The notes: generated from the sequence alone by a model not told the origin. Counted from the stretch's first letter, positions 1 through 8,650 are shown. The stretch is DNA of 60,208 nt from Diplocloster agilis (GCF_019042275.1 NZ_JAHQCW010000037.1:1-60208); one strand, 5' to 3'. Numbers and translations are program-made.

Positions 1-33
1 ACGGGAGCCTAACCGCATCGGCCAGGCTCCCGT
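1..33. repeat. short perfect inverted repeat
   Basis: ACGGGAGCCT at 1-10 is the reverse complement of 24-33, giving a 10-bp stem with a 13-nt loop. It resembles a terminator stem but has no T tract. Part of its loop (11-23) is the reverse complement of 370-382, in the right arm of the large inverted repeat that follows, so the two may belong to one larger structure cut by the window edge. Confidence 0.6.
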
Positions 34-155
34 GAAAGGCCGGCCCTCCCCCGGAACCGCTCCCTGCGACTGTCCGCTCCTACTTTGGTAATGTCTGAGA
101 TCTTCAATCTTTACAGGTACTCTCCTTTAGAACATGGCAGCCGGCCTGCTGAACA

Positions 156-445
156 GTAGGGAAGAGCGGAAAGCGGCAGCGCTCCTTCGGGGCGGGAACG
201 ATCCACTGGGACAAAACCGCTTGAGGCCGGGCCTTAGAACAGGTTACGCAGATGATGGGAGAACCTCGCATGGCCTGGAACACTGTTCGAGCCGTTTTTC
301 GGCGAGTTTGTTCCAGGCCATGCGAATAAGAGGTTCTCCCATCATCGGAGTTATCTGTTCTTAGGTCCGGCCGATGCGGTTTTGTCCCAGTGGATCGTCC
401 CCACCCCGAAGGAGCGCTGCCGCTTTCCTCTCTTCCCGGCCCTAC
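156..445. repeat. large imperfect inverted repeat (about 290 bp)
   Basis: Two arms of roughly 130-140 nt (156-285 and 303-445) are near reverse complements around a short loop (GCCG TTTTT CGGC, about 291-304). Paired blocks include the segments around 175-200 with 400-425, 205-218 with 382-396, and 252-275 with 311-345, separated by small internal loops. The arrangement is like the giant hairpins at 2435-2844 and 41234-41624, but I see no shared core sequence. It lies just 3' of the lipoprotein gene ending at 491. Reading frames inside it are by-products of the palindrome. It could be an unusually long terminator, a structured RNA or a fold-back element. Confidence 0.75.
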
Positions 446-490
446 ATCAGAATGCAGCCACGCTGGAGTCCTGCAGTGAACCGACGGGAG

Positions 491-1087
491 TTAGTCCGGC
501 ATGACCCATATTACTACGGTGTCGGCGTAGAAGGTGCCCTGGTCGGAGGTTCCCCATAGGTTTAGGGTGCTTCCTTTTTTTATGTCTTCTTTGGTTCCCT
601 CTGACATCGTGGATGTCAGGCGGTCGCTGTTGACCTTTCGAATCTTATATTGGGTCAGGTCTGTGACGATAACTGTAATCTTGTTTTCACTTTTCTCGGG
701 TTCTGAGACGGCGATGCTGCTTACCCCATCTTCTGATTCCTCGACGAAAATTTCGGTGATTTCAAACTGCTTGTCCTGTATCGTCACTACCGAGCCTTCC
801 AGGTCCGGATGATCGTAGGCTGATGGTTCATCCTGATTTTGGGTGCTTGCATTGTTGCCGTTTGTATCGGAGGCTGAGGGGTTCTGGGATGGCTGTGCGT
901 CATGGCTGTCTTCGTCCGGGACATCGGAATCCGGATTGTTCTGGTCCTGGGTACTGGGTGATGCTTCCTGGGAAGAGGGGGCCTGAGAGGATGGCTCTTT
1001 TTGTCCGCCGCAGCCTGCGGCTAATAGAGCGGCACTTAGGACTGCGGCCAGTAAATACGTGTTTTTCTTTGTAATTCCTTTTTTCAT
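491..1087 (-). CDS. lipoprotein of unknown function
   Basis: A 198-residue exported lipoprotein. A Lys-rich N-terminus and hydrophobic stretch (about 10-25) end in a lipobox L-A-A-G-C with lipidated Cys26. A long Ser/Gln/Asp/Asn-rich linker follows (about 28-90), then a compact domain (about 95-198) rich in beta-type sequence, probably a small barrel on the outer face of the membrane. AAGGAGAACG sits just upstream of the ATG. The gene stands alone, with the DUF2089 operon diverging from it about 280 bp away. I do not recognise the C-terminal domain family, and nothing in the sequence shows a ligand or enzyme activity. Confidence 0.85.
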   Translation of the reverse strand: MKKGITKKNTYLLAAVLSAALLAAGCGGQKEPSSQAPSSQEASPSTQDQNNPDSDVPDEDSHDAQPSQNPSASDTNGNNASTQNQDEPSAYDHPDLEGSVVTIQDKQFEITEIFVEESEDGVSSIAVSEPEKSENKITVIVTDLTQYKIRKVNSDRLTSTMSEGTKEDIKKGSTLNLWGTSDQGTFYADTVVIWVMPD

Positions 1088-1306
1088 TTTTTGCGTTCTC
1101 CTTTCCTTTTCTTACCGGGTCAGTATATCAGTTGAATTCTGTAAAAATCTTTTAATTTCGGGTTTTTTAGTGGGGTGGCGGACGTAATTGTTGTGAATGT
1201 GTGTGGTGGAGGTTGATTATATTTATGTTTTTAGCTTTATTTTTTATATTTTGATGTTTAACTATTAATTTATTTAATTTTAATATTAATTATTTTAATT
1301 TTCGTA

Positions 1307-1335
1307 TTGACATTTTTAAGTTTCGGGAATATAGT
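1307..1335 (+). promoter_or_regulatory. sigma-A type promoter for the DUF2089 operon
   Basis: TTGACA at 1307-1312, a 17-bp spacer and TATAGT at 1330-1335 give a near-consensus promoter starting about 25 nt before the ATG at 1366. The upstream stretch 1200-1306 is very AT-rich and could act as an UP element. Nothing else is visible between 1088 and 1306. Confidence 0.75.
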
Positions 1336-1365
1336 GATAACAGAACGAAGGAAGGTGAGAAATAT

Positions 1366-1737
1366 ATGTTTAAAGTCATCAGTCAATGTCCTGTATGCAA
1401 AGGGAAACTGAAGGTCGTTAAGCTGCAATGTGAAAAATGCGATACGGTGATAGAAAATGATTTTTATCTGAATAAGTTTGATTATCTGTCCGAGGACGAC
1501 CTGCATTTTGTGGAGACCTTTCTAAAATGCAGAGGTAACATCAAAGAAGTGGAAAAAGAATTGGGGATCTCCTATCCTACCGTCCGCTCTAAATTGGACG
1601 GCGTGATCGGGAAACTCGGTTACACAACATTGGCGGCTCCCTCGGCGGACCGAAAAAAAGAGATACTGGACGCTTTGGAGAAAGGGGAAATCACCCCGGA
1701 AGAAGCGCTGGCCCAAATGAATGAAAAAGGAGAATAA
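1366..1737 (+). CDS. DUF2089 domain protein (zinc ribbon plus HTH)
   Basis: A 123-residue protein of the DUF2089 family. Cys8, Cys11, Cys22 and Cys25 form a small zinc ribbon. The middle segment (about 45-88) reads as a helix-turn-helix with a characteristic GISYPTVRSKLD stretch, and the C-terminus (about 98-120) is a SHOCT-like helical hairpin (EKGEITPEEALAQM). The family is thought to act in transcriptional regulation, but its target is unknown. It is first in a three-gene plus-strand operon, and its C-terminal hairpin resembles the N-terminus of the next protein. A near-consensus promoter lies upstream. Probable regulator, possibly autoregulatory (inference). Confidence 0.88.
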   Translation: MFKVISQCPVCKGKLKVVKLQCEKCDTVIENDFYLNKFDYLSEDDLHFVETFLKCRGNIKEVEKELGISYPTVRSKLDGVIGKLGYTTLAAPSADRKKEILDALEKGEITPEEALAQMNEKGE

Positions 1738-1741
1738 TAAG

Positions 1742-2131
1742 ATGGAAGAAAAATTGAGAGTTTTAAAGATGCTGGAAGAAGGAAAAATCACTGCCGAACA
1801 GGCTGCGGGACTGCTGGAAGCCATAGGACCTGAAAAGGAGGAAGCCGCTTATGATATTGAACCGGTATCCAATTCTTATGATAAGAAAATGTTTCGGATT
1901 CAGGTGGACAGCACCGACGGCGATAAAGTAAATATTCAGCTGCCGGTCATCGCGATCCGTAAATTGTTAAACGCTACCGGTAAGCTTCCGATTCCGGAGG
2001 AATCTCTGCAGGGCGTGGATCTGAAAGAAATCACCAGTGCTGTAATCGATTGCCTGGAGACGCAGACAGACGGCAATATCGTAGATGTAAATGCGGCTGA
2101 CGGCAGTATTGTCAAGATCTACATCAGCTAG
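1742..2131 (+). CDS. SHOCT-like domain protein
   Basis: A 129-residue protein. Residues 1-30 form the SHOCT-like helical hairpin (VLKMLEEGKITAEQAAGLLE), a short oligomerisation or tethering module. The remainder is an alpha/beta region of unknown fold. I chose the ATG at 1742 because AAAGGAGAA lies at the correct distance upstream; the in-frame ATG at 1721 lies inside the previous gene and has no ribosome site. The start is 4 bases after the DUF2089 stop, so translation is probably coupled. Proteins with this N-terminus often occur in membrane-stress operons of Firmicutes (family knowledge); the role here is not evident. Confidence 0.82.
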   Translation: MEEKLRVLKMLEEGKITAEQAAGLLEAIGPEKEEAAYDIEPVSNSYDKKMFRIQVDSTDGDKVNIQLPVIAIRKLLNATGKLPIPEESLQGVDLKEITSAVIDCLETQTDGNIVDVNAADGSIVKIYIS

Positions 2132-2144
2132 GAGGGATGGTCCT

Positions 2145-2408
2145 ATGCGTATTATTGTCCGCTCCAAGGATGTGAATCTCTGGCTTCCCATTCCGCTTCG
2201 GATGGCCGGCGCCGCCGTCTCCCTGATCCCGGAGTCCGTTTTTCTGGAGATGCGGAAAAGTGTTCCGGCTCCCTATGGGGAATTTGTCACCAAACAGATT
2301 TTAAGGGATCTGGTACGGGAATGTATCTCTATACTTCTGGATTACCGTGGACTGGAAATTGTCCATATCGAAGCAAGCGACGGAACCTTCGTGTCTATCA
2401 AACTATAA
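2145..2408 (+). CDS. small conserved-looking protein, third gene of the DUF2089 operon
   Basis: An 87-residue protein whose ATG at 2145 follows GGAGGGATGG with good spacing. An in-frame start further upstream overlaps the previous gene and lacks a ribosome site. The C-terminal segment (GLEIVHIEASDGTFVSIKL) resembles the C-terminus of the preceding protein (NIVDVNAADGSIVKIYIS), so the two genes may share a duplicated domain and may interact. No signal peptide or catalytic motif is visible. The stop is followed by a 410-bp hairpin element that could end the transcript. Confidence 0.78.
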   Translation: MRIIVRSKDVNLWLPIPLRMAGAAVSLIPESVFLEMRKSVPAPYGEFVTKQILRDLVRECISILLDYRGLEIVHIEASDGTFVSIKL

Positions 2409-2434
2409 GAAATAGGCTGAGGGCTGACGCACTC

Positions 2435-2844
2435 ACTTAGCGTTCTTCCTGGGGGCTTCGTATGCCGCTGCTTATGGCTTGGAACCGCGGGCGGTATAAA
2501 TGGGGACGCTCCGGGCGGCCGGGTTCTTTTGTATCTCCCTGGGGACGCATAGGGCGGCTGTGAATACGCTTAGTGAAATCGGAAAGCCGGATTCAGGATG
2601 CACGGCGGACTTCACGTCCGACGGGCAAGAGCCTCTGAACCGGGAACACATCACGTGTTCCTGGTGAATAGGCTCGGTTCCTGAACCCGGCTTTTCGATT
2701 TCACTTAGCGTATTCCAGCGCAAGCCCTCCGCGTCCCCAGGGAGATACAAAAGAACCCGGCCGCCCGGAGCGTCCCCGTTTATACCGCCCGCGGTTCCAA
2801 GCCATAAGCAGCGGCATACGAAGCCCCCAGGAAGAACGCTAAGT
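2435..2844. repeat. giant hairpin element, copy A (candidate structured RNA)
   Basis: A 410-bp palindromic element between the convergent genes ending at 2408 and 2851. Arms of about 110 bp (2435-2546 and 2734-2844) are almost perfectly complementary, with a single G-T pair seen. Inside them lies a 187-nt core (2547-2733) with an asymmetric bulge (ATAGGGCGGCTGTG opposite a GC-rich partner), a further stem, and a three-way junction. The junction contains hairpin CGGAC/GTCCG (about 2604-2618) and a longer hairpin (GAGCCT/AGGCTC enclosing GGAACAC/GTGTTCC). A second copy of the core, also 187 nt, lies at 41337-41523 inside arms of different sequence. The right end is followed by TTTTACTTTATTT on the plus strand. 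Confidence 0.85.
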
Positions 2845-2850
2845 TTTACT

Positions 2851-4206
2851 TTATTTACGTGCAGGCGAATTTTTAAAATGCCCGGATGAGATTTCCATTT
2901 TCAGCAGGAAGATATCCGCCTCCATGGTTGTCTGAAGCTTACCACCGATGTGTTCCAGAAGGCGCTCCACGCTTTTGAGGCCGATTCTGGTACTCTCCGG
3001 CTGTATTTTATTTCGGAGGATGTGGTTGGTAAAGGTAAGCGTGATGTGATCTTCGTGTATTTCATTCCAGATTTCCACCAGTTCTTTCGGGTCCGCATAT
3101 TTTCGGATATTGGAAAAAAGGTTGTCAAAGATCCGGTATAGCTCGTCGGGATTGATTTCCAGCCAGAATTCATCCTCAAACTGGGTAAAGAGCACATGAT
3201 AGCCCGCGCTTCTCAAATCCAGCACCTGTTCCGCAATCATCTGGTTTAGAACCTCGCGGCCGTCCAGGAGCTCTAATTCCACCTCTTCCTCCTCCATATC
3301 AAAGGCCAGGAAATACTGAAAGAGTTTATCGGACATGGTTTTGATCTGATAGGCCTTCTCCCTGGCTTTCCCGATATATTCGAATAACTGCTCTTCGCTT
3401 TGGTATTTCTTATAATAAATAATGTCCAGAAAGCCGATCTGTTTCGTAAGCGGCGTGCGAAGATCGTGAGACATAGCGGTAATCAGCTCATTGTTCGCCT
3501 GTTTGGCACGGTCCTCATTATCGATCCGTTCCATGACGGAGACTCTCATGTCTTCGATGCTCTGGGCCAGATCCGCCAGCTCGTCATTGCCAAGGATCGT
3601 CACCGGCTGGTTCAGGTCGCCGCTTTCCAGCACCTGCATTTCCTGCTCAAGTTTTCCGATATACCAGATTCTGCCCTTGATCATCCATAAGAACAGGGCC
3701 AGGAAAAATATAAACGCTACGAGAAAACAGCCAATTAAAAGAGATACATAATAAACCGTTCCACCGAAATAAAAGAGCAGGATCTCCACTGTTCCTTCCG
3801 GATATTCCAATTTCACGTATCCGTCGGAAATATCGGAAATGTCCTGTACGGTCAAAGGCTCCGAATCCTCGTTATCATATGCGAGTGGACCTGCATGGAT
3901 CACCGGTGAACCGTCCAGAAACAGGTAAATCACCATATCCGGGTACTGGTCTATCCATTTTAACAAGGCGCTGCGGTCGCGTATCGAAATATTGTTATCT
4001 TCCAAATATTTCTGAAAATCATCTCCCAGTTTGTAGGCTTGTTTTTGTAAATGGGCCGGACTGTAGATCAGGTCCGTCATCATCTGGTAACCCGGAACCG
4101 CCATTGCCGCAAATAAAATGATCGAGATAATCAGCGAGACGCTGACCCTTCCAAGCAGCTTCGTGCCAAGCTTTGTGCGCCAGGCCACGCGTTTTTCCTT
4201 ATTCAA
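2851..4206 (-). CDS. sensor histidine kinase
   Basis: A membrane sensor kinase of about 451 residues. It has a first membrane helix (about 20-40), an extracytoplasmic loop of about 110 residues, a second helix (about 150-177), a HAMP linker, a dimerisation domain with the phospho-accepting His in SHDLRTPL (about residue 247), and a HATPase domain with a recognisable N box (IFDNLFSNIRKY). I chose the TTG at 4206 because it overlaps the response-regulator stop by 8 bases with an AAAGGGG site upstream; the open frame extends 18 codons further into that gene. The adjacent regulator and ABC genes suggest it senses cell-envelope or peptide-antibiotic stress (inference). Confidence 0.9.
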   Translation of the reverse strand: MNKEKRVAWRTKLGTKLLGRVSVSLIISIILFAAMAVPGYQMMTDLIYSPAHLQKQAYKLGDDFQKYLEDNNISIRDRSALLKWIDQYPDMVIYLFLDGSPVIHAGPLAYDNEDSEPLTVQDISDISDGYVKLEYPEGTVEILLFYFGGTVYYVSLLIGCFLVAFIFFLALFLWMIKGRIWYIGKLEQEMQVLESGDLNQPVTILGNDELADLAQSIEDMRVSVMERIDNEDRAKQANNELITAMSHDLRTPLTKQIGFLDIIYYKKYQSEEQLFEYIGKAREKAYQIKTMSDKLFQYFLAFDMEEEEVELELLDGREVLNQMIAEQVLDLRSAGYHVLFTQFEDEFWLEINPDELYRIFDNLFSNIRKYADPKELVEIWNEIHEDHITLTFTNHILRNKIQPESTRIGLKSVERLLEHIGGKLQTTMEADIFLLKMEISSGHFKNSPARK

Positions 4207-4894
4207 TCCGATACCCCTTTCCCCAGATGGTTTTGATGTACTTCGGGTGCTGCGGGTCATCCTCGATCTTTTCGCGGATCTTCCGGATGTGTACCGTAAT
4301 CGTATTGTTGGAAGTGCTCAGGTAAGGTTCATCCCAAACGCTTTCATACAAATACCTGGCGGAAAACAGTTTCCTGCGGTTTGCTGCCATCAACCGGAGA
4401 ATCCGGTATTCCAGATCCGTCAGCAGGATTTCTTTTCCGTTTTTCTGTACTTCATTGATCTCCCGGTTTATCACTAATTCACCGATCTGGATATAACTGC
4501 TTCGTTCCAGCGTATCTTTTCCTTTATATACATAATAACGGCGCAGCAGCCCTTTTACCCTTGCGACCAGTTCCGTGTAGGAAAAAGGCTTCGCCAGATA
4601 ATCATCTCCGCCTGATGAGAACCCCATGGTCAGATCCGATTCCCTTGTTTTCGCCGTCAGAAACAAAATCGGCGCGATGGTCTTTTCCCGCAGCAATTGG
4701 CAGGTCTTATATCCCGTGATTCCGGGCATCATCACATCCAGAATAATCAGATCAGTCTGGGGACTCACCATCTGAAGCGCCTCATCTCCGTCTCTGGCCT
4801 CCCGGATCTCGAAGCCCTCGCTCTCCAGCAATATCCGGATCACCTCCCGGATTTCATCTTCATCATCAACTACTAATATCTGCCTCTTATCCAT
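4199..4894 (-). CDS. OmpR/PhoB-family response regulator
   Basis: A 231-residue two-domain regulator. The receiver domain (1-120) has the acidic pocket DDED at 10-13, phospho-acceptor Asp53 in ILDVMMPG, and the conserved Lys in AKPF (about 103). The winged-helix DNA-binding domain (about 130-231) ends GKGYRIE, typical of the OmpR family. It is the partner of the histidine kinase whose start overlaps its stop. The permease gene ending at 4932 lies 38 bp upstream, so regulator and transporter are probably co-transcribed. Its likely target is its own operon, but no direct-repeat binding site was identified with confidence. Confidence 0.93.
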   Translation of the reverse strand: MDKRQILVVDDEDEIREVIRILLESEGFEIREARDGDEALQMVSPQTDLIILDVMMPGITGYKTCQLLREKTIAPILFLTAKTRESDLTMGFSSGGDDYLAKPFSYTELVARVKGLLRRYYVYKGKDTLERSSYIQIGELVINREINEVQKNGKEILLTDLEYRILRLMAANRRKLFSARYLYESVWDEPYLSTSNNTITVHIRKIREKIEDDPQHPKYIKTIWGKGYRIE

Positions 4895-4931
4895 TTTTTA
4901 AGTCCCCCTTTGTAAATAGTATAAAGTGTTT

Positions 4932-6203
4932 CTATTCATAACGCAAGGCGTCGATGGGATCCATCTTTGCCGCCTTATTGGCGGGATAATAACCAAAGAA
5001 AACACCGATCGCCATAGAAAAAATGACGGCTGCCAGCACAGCGCCAACGGAAGGGGCAGCCGGATATCCCAGCGCTTTCGCGCCCAGCGCGCCTCCGCCC
5101 AGGCCCAGCAGAATCCCGATTCCGCCTCCGATCAGACAGATAAAGATGGATTCAACGATAAACTGCAGCCGGATCGCCCAGTTTTGAGCTCCCAACGCCT
5201 TTCTCGTTCCGATTTCCCGGGTCCGTTCCGTGATACTAACCAACATGATATTCATCACCCCAATACCGCCAACCAGGAGAGAAATACCCGCGATAGCGGA
5301 TATCGCCAGGGTCATGGTATTATTCATGTTGTTCATTTCCTTGATAAAGGATTGCATGTTTTCCACATAAATCCCAAAGCTTTCATTTTTCGCATAGTAT
5401 GGCTGGAAAAAGCTTTTTGTCTTTTCCGTAAAGTCGTTCTGGTCTGTTCCGGCTTTCGTAACGATCGAAAAGCTCAGATATCCTCCCTGCTTCTGTTTGA
5501 GTTTCTGTGCCACGGACAGCGGGATGAATAAGTCTGTAGGCACGTCTTTTCCCGACACGTAGGTGTCTATATAGCCTCCCATGTAAGCAGCCTTTTTATA
5601 AACACCAGCAATGGTAAATGAAATAACGTCATTGTTCACTTTCACAAAAATCTCTTCCCCAATGGGGGATTTTCCCCGGAACAATTCCGACGCCAGGGAC
5701 TCGGACACAACCGCCAGATATTTTTTTCCTTCTATATCGCGTGGCGTGATAAATCTTCCGTACAAAAGCTCCTTATCCTCCGCTTTGGCGTAATCCGCAT
5801 TCACCCCTTTGATGTCCACATTTACCGTTTTATCCCCCAGCTGCGCTTTACCGCTGCCAACAGACTCCATGAGGGATACGCTTTCCAGCGTATCCGCGTA
5901 GCGGGCGGAAAACTGACGGATCATTTCATCCGTCACCAGATCCTCAGCCTGTGGTTCCTGGAATATTCCGGTTCCTTCTTCGTAATTCGAATTCTTTTCC
6001 TGGACCGACACCATGATCTTATTCGTGCCCATCTCCTTCATGGACTCGGCAAAGGCGATTGTCATAGAATTTCCCACCGTCACAATCGCTATGACGGAAC
6101 CGATTCCGATGATGATTCCAAGCATCGTCAGGACGGCTCTCATCTTATTGGCCAGAAGCCCATTCACAGCCAGTGCGATATTCTCCCAAAGATCCAAGGC
6201 CAT
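4932..6203 (-). CDS. MacB/FtsX-type ABC transporter permease
   Basis: A permease of about 423 residues. It has an N-terminal membrane helix (about 20-40), a large extracytoplasmic MacB_PCD-type domain (about 45-290), and three C-terminal helices of the FtsX fold with the family-typical segment ITERTREIGTRKALGA. It overlaps the ATPase gene by 59 bp. The ATG at 6203 is nearly on top of its AGGAGG; a TTG six bases downstream (6197) is better spaced and may be the true start. It forms a tripartite exporter or mechanotransmission complex with the adaptor and ATPase. The substrate is unknown; peptide antibiotics or lipid-active compounds are plausible. Confidence 0.92.
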   Translation of the reverse strand: MALDLWENIALAVNGLLANKMRAVLTMLGIIIGIGSVIAIVTVGNSMTIAFAESMKEMGTNKIMVSVQEKNSNYEEGTGIFQEPQAEDLVTDEMIRQFSARYADTLESVSLMESVGSGKAQLGDKTVNVDIKGVNADYAKAEDKELLYGRFITPRDIEGKKYLAVVSESLASELFRGKSPIGEEIFVKVNNDVISFTIAGVYKKAAYMGGYIDTYVSGKDVPTDLFIPLSVAQKLKQKQGGYLSFSIVTKAGTDQNDFTEKTKSFFQPYYAKNESFGIYVENMQSFIKEMNNMNNTMTLAISAIAGISLLVGGIGVMNIMLVSITERTREIGTRKALGAQNWAIRLQFIVESIFICLIGGGIGILLGLGGGALGAKALGYPAAPSVGAVLAAVIFSMAIGVFFGYYPANKAAKMDPIDALRYE

Positions 6204-6894
6204 CCCTCCTTTCTTCCCGGATGATCTGACCGTCCTTGATCGTTACGGTCCGCTGCGTCTCTTCCGCCAGTTCCCGGCTGTGCGTGATAAATACAATGGT
6301 CTTTTTCTGTTCTTCATGCAGCGAGTGAAACAGGTCCATAACCATACGCCCGCTTTTGGAATCCAGCGCTCCGGTAGGCTCATCCGCCAGTAAGATATCC
6401 GGCTGATTTGCCATAGCCCTGGCGATCGCCACCCGCTGTTTCTGGCCGCCGGAAAGCTCATTGGGGTGGTGATCCGCCCGGTCTTCCATTTTCACCATCC
6501 GAAGCAGCTCCAGCGCCCGCTCCCTGCGTTCCTTTCTGCCGATCCCCTGGTACAGCATAGGCAGTTCCACATTCTTTAACGCCGTAGTCTTAGCGATCAG
6601 GTTAAAGGTCTGAAAGATAAAGCCAATCTTTTGATTTCGTATTCTGCTCAGATCTTTATCGCTCAGAGACCGGATATCACAACCATCCAGTTGATATTCC
6701 CCTTCTGTGGGCCGGTCAAGCGCTCCGATTATATTCATCAACGTACTTTTTCCCGATCCGGAAGCCCCCACAACCGCCAGAAATTCCCCGTTTTTTACAT
6801 TCAAGTCAATTCCTTTTAATATCTCCAGTTCATTTGGTTTTCCTATATAATAGAGTTTCCTGATATGTTTCATTGAGATTACATTATTTTCCAT
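6145..6894 (-). CDS. MacB/LolD-type ABC transporter ATP-binding protein
   Basis: A 249-residue nucleotide-binding subunit. Walker A is GASGSGKST, the signature is LSGGQKQR, and Walker B is ILLADEPTGALDSKSG, the hallmark of the MacB/LolD/FtsE family. The ATG at 6894 follows AAAGGAATAACC; an upstream in-frame ATG lies inside the adaptor gene. The C-terminus runs about 20 residues past the usual family end and overlaps the permease start, so translation is probably coupled. It energises the permease encoded next in the operon. Confidence 0.93.
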   Translation of the reverse strand: MENNVISMKHIRKLYYIGKPNELEILKGIDLNVKNGEFLAVVGASGSGKSTLMNIIGALDRPTEGEYQLDGCDIRSLSDKDLSRIRNQKIGFIFQTFNLIAKTTALKNVELPMLYQGIGRKERRERALELLRMVKMEDRADHHPNELSGGQKQRVAIARAMANQPDILLADEPTGALDSKSGRMVMDLFHSLHEEQKKTIVFITHSRELAEETQRTVTIKDGQIIREERRDGLGSLGEYRTGCEWASGQ

Positions 6895-6898
6895 ATGG

Positions 6899-8470
6899 TT
6901 ATTCCTTTCCAGCGGCAGCGCCGTCGGCCTGTATGCCCATGTTCGAAGCCCCTGCCGTATCATCCGAAGCCGCGGCCTCCGTCTGTCCCCCGGATCCTGC
7001 CTCCTGCGGTATTCCGACCAACGTATCCACCGGCTGTATCTGCACTTTCATTCCCTCCGACACCGTCTCCGGAGAGTTGACGATCTGCATATCCTCCGTC
7101 AGCTGGTCGGAATGAACTTCCACATAGTAATCATTTTCCAGCCCCTTGGTCACGGGAATTTTCCGGACCTGGTACAGATCCCCCTCGGACGGCACCGCCG
7201 CATACAGATAGGAATTTCCATCCTCACCTTCCGTCACCGCGCTATAAGGCACCGTATACCCGCCTTTTCCTTCTTCCAGAATGATCTTTACTTTTGCGTT
7301 CATGCCGATCAGAACATTTGAATTCTTCTGGTCCAGGGTGATCTCGATCTCGTATTCGGCGGCGCTGCCCTGACCGGAATTATTACCCCCGTCCCCGTTT
7401 TTGATCGGTGTCATATAGATTTTGCTCACTTTACCAACCAGCTCATCACTGCCCAGAGCATCCAGTATGATTTTTGCCTTCATGCCCTCTTTTATTTTCA
7501 ATATATCAAATTCCTTGATCCTGGCCGTAATATGTATGGTCTCCGTATCTTCGATCACCATCACGGTATTACCTGTTACCGGAGAACCCTCCTCCGCGCT
7601 GATTGACGTTACTGTCCCGTCAAAGGGCGCCAGGATTGTCGCATTTTTCAGATTGGCCTCCAGCTTCTTAACCTCCGTCTCCTGGGCATCTGTGTTCTTC
7701 TCAAGCTTTGCGGTATTTATGGCATCCTGGGCCGCCTGTACCTGCTGTTTGGCAGATGCCATAATACTTTCCTTGCTGGCTTCTAAATCTTTGATCTGCT
7801 TTTTAGCTGCGTTGGCCTCATTATTTGCCGACTCGATATCTGCCTGCAGGGATTGGATTTTCCCTTCGATCGCCGCGATCCTGGCGTCGCTCTCCGCCTT
7901 TTGTGTTTCGTCCGTGATACCCGCCTGCGCGTTTTTCTCCGCTTCCAGGGCTTTCTTCTGTTCTTCCAGCTGGTCCTTCAGCTGATCCGCCCGGACTCTG
8001 GCGTTATTCTGCGCATCCTGGGCATCCCGAATATCCGAATCCGCCTTATTTAACTGACGGTCCTGCTCCTCTTTCGCATTTTCCAAACTCCTCCGGTTCA
8101 CCCCATTCTGATTCTCGTTAAGCGCCTGGGCGGTCTTTAAATTTTTGCGCGCCGCCTCCAGCTCGGTTTTAATCATGGAGTCATCAAAATCGCAAAGGGG
8201 CTCTCCTTTTTTTACCTTGTCTCCGGGTTTCACGTAGATTTCTTTTACATTGGAGGTCAGCGCGGTCGTTATTTTGGCCGAATGCTCGCTCCGTACCGTC
8301 CCGCTTGTATTCACTGCCGTCTCCACCTGCTTTTTGCTTACTCCGGATGTCTCCACTGTGGGAATCTGCGCCCCTTTGTTCCCTGCCAGATAATATTTTC
8401 CAACCGCCACAGATATGGTCAATAGCGCAACAGCAACGATTCCTGTAATTATCAAAGTTTTTTTTCGCAT
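6899..8470 (-). CDS. HlyD/MacA-type efflux adaptor
   Basis: A membrane-fusion-type adaptor of about 523 residues, anchored by an N-terminal helix (about 5-25). A barrel-sandwich/lipoyl half motif lies near residues 60-110 (VKPGDKVKKGEPLCDFDD). A very long Ala/Lys/Glu-rich coiled coil follows (about 115-290), then the second lipoyl half (ILAPFDGTVTSISAEEGSPV), a beta-barrel region and a C-terminal domain. The ATG at 8470 follows AAAGGAAACAACGC; further upstream codons lack a ribosome site. In Gram-positive bacteria such proteins bridge the permease across the wall. The ATPase starts 4 bp after its stop. Confidence 0.92.
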   Translation of the reverse strand: MRKKTLIITGIVAVALLTISVAVGKYYLAGNKGAQIPTVETSGVSKKQVETAVNTSGTVRSEHSAKITTALTSNVKEIYVKPGDKVKKGEPLCDFDDSMIKTELEAARKNLKTAQALNENQNGVNRRSLENAKEEQDRQLNKADSDIRDAQDAQNNARVRADQLKDQLEEQKKALEAEKNAQAGITDETQKAESDARIAAIEGKIQSLQADIESANNEANAAKKQIKDLEASKESIMASAKQQVQAAQDAINTAKLEKNTDAQETEVKKLEANLKNATILAPFDGTVTSISAEEGSPVTGNTVMVIEDTETIHITARIKEFDILKIKEGMKAKIILDALGSDELVGKVSKIYMTPIKNGDGGNNSGQGSAAEYEIEITLDQKNSNVLIGMNAKVKIILEEGKGGYTVPYSAVTEGEDGNSYLYAAVPSEGDLYQVRKIPVTKGLENDYYVEVHSDQLTEDMQIVNSPETVSEGMKVQIQPVDTLVGIPQEAGSGGQTEAAASDDTAGASNMGIQADGAAAGKE

Positions 8471-8626
8471 GCGTTGTTTCCTTTCTGCGTCTCTATAATT
8501 TAGACCGGTAAATCCGGTTCCTGTTAAAGAGTATAAAAAAAGAATCTTATCAGAAAGCAACAACATTTCTTAAAGATTCTTAAACAGTCCGCAAAAAGCA
8601 GATCCCCGGGCCAGGGCCTAAAGAAA

Positions 8627-8650
8627 GGGGGCCCGTACCATCCGGCCCCC
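8627..8650 (-). terminator. intrinsic terminator of topB
   Basis: GGGGGCC (8627-8633) pairs with GGCCCCC (8644-8650). On the minus strand, just after the topB stop, the stem is followed by TTTCTTT. Confidence 0.75.

Noticed and set aside
134-559. Short plus-strand reading frames across the first inverted repeat
   Set aside because: They run across palindrome arms and the end of the lipoprotein gene, have no ribosome site and show no domain.
2472-2750. Minus-strand reading frames in both giant hairpins (also 41157-41573) encode similar peptides
   Set aside because: The likeness follows from the shared core. Changes between copies include many that alter amino acids, such as Asn to His, while paired bases change together. 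No ribosome site is visible. Structure explains the conservation better than a protein.
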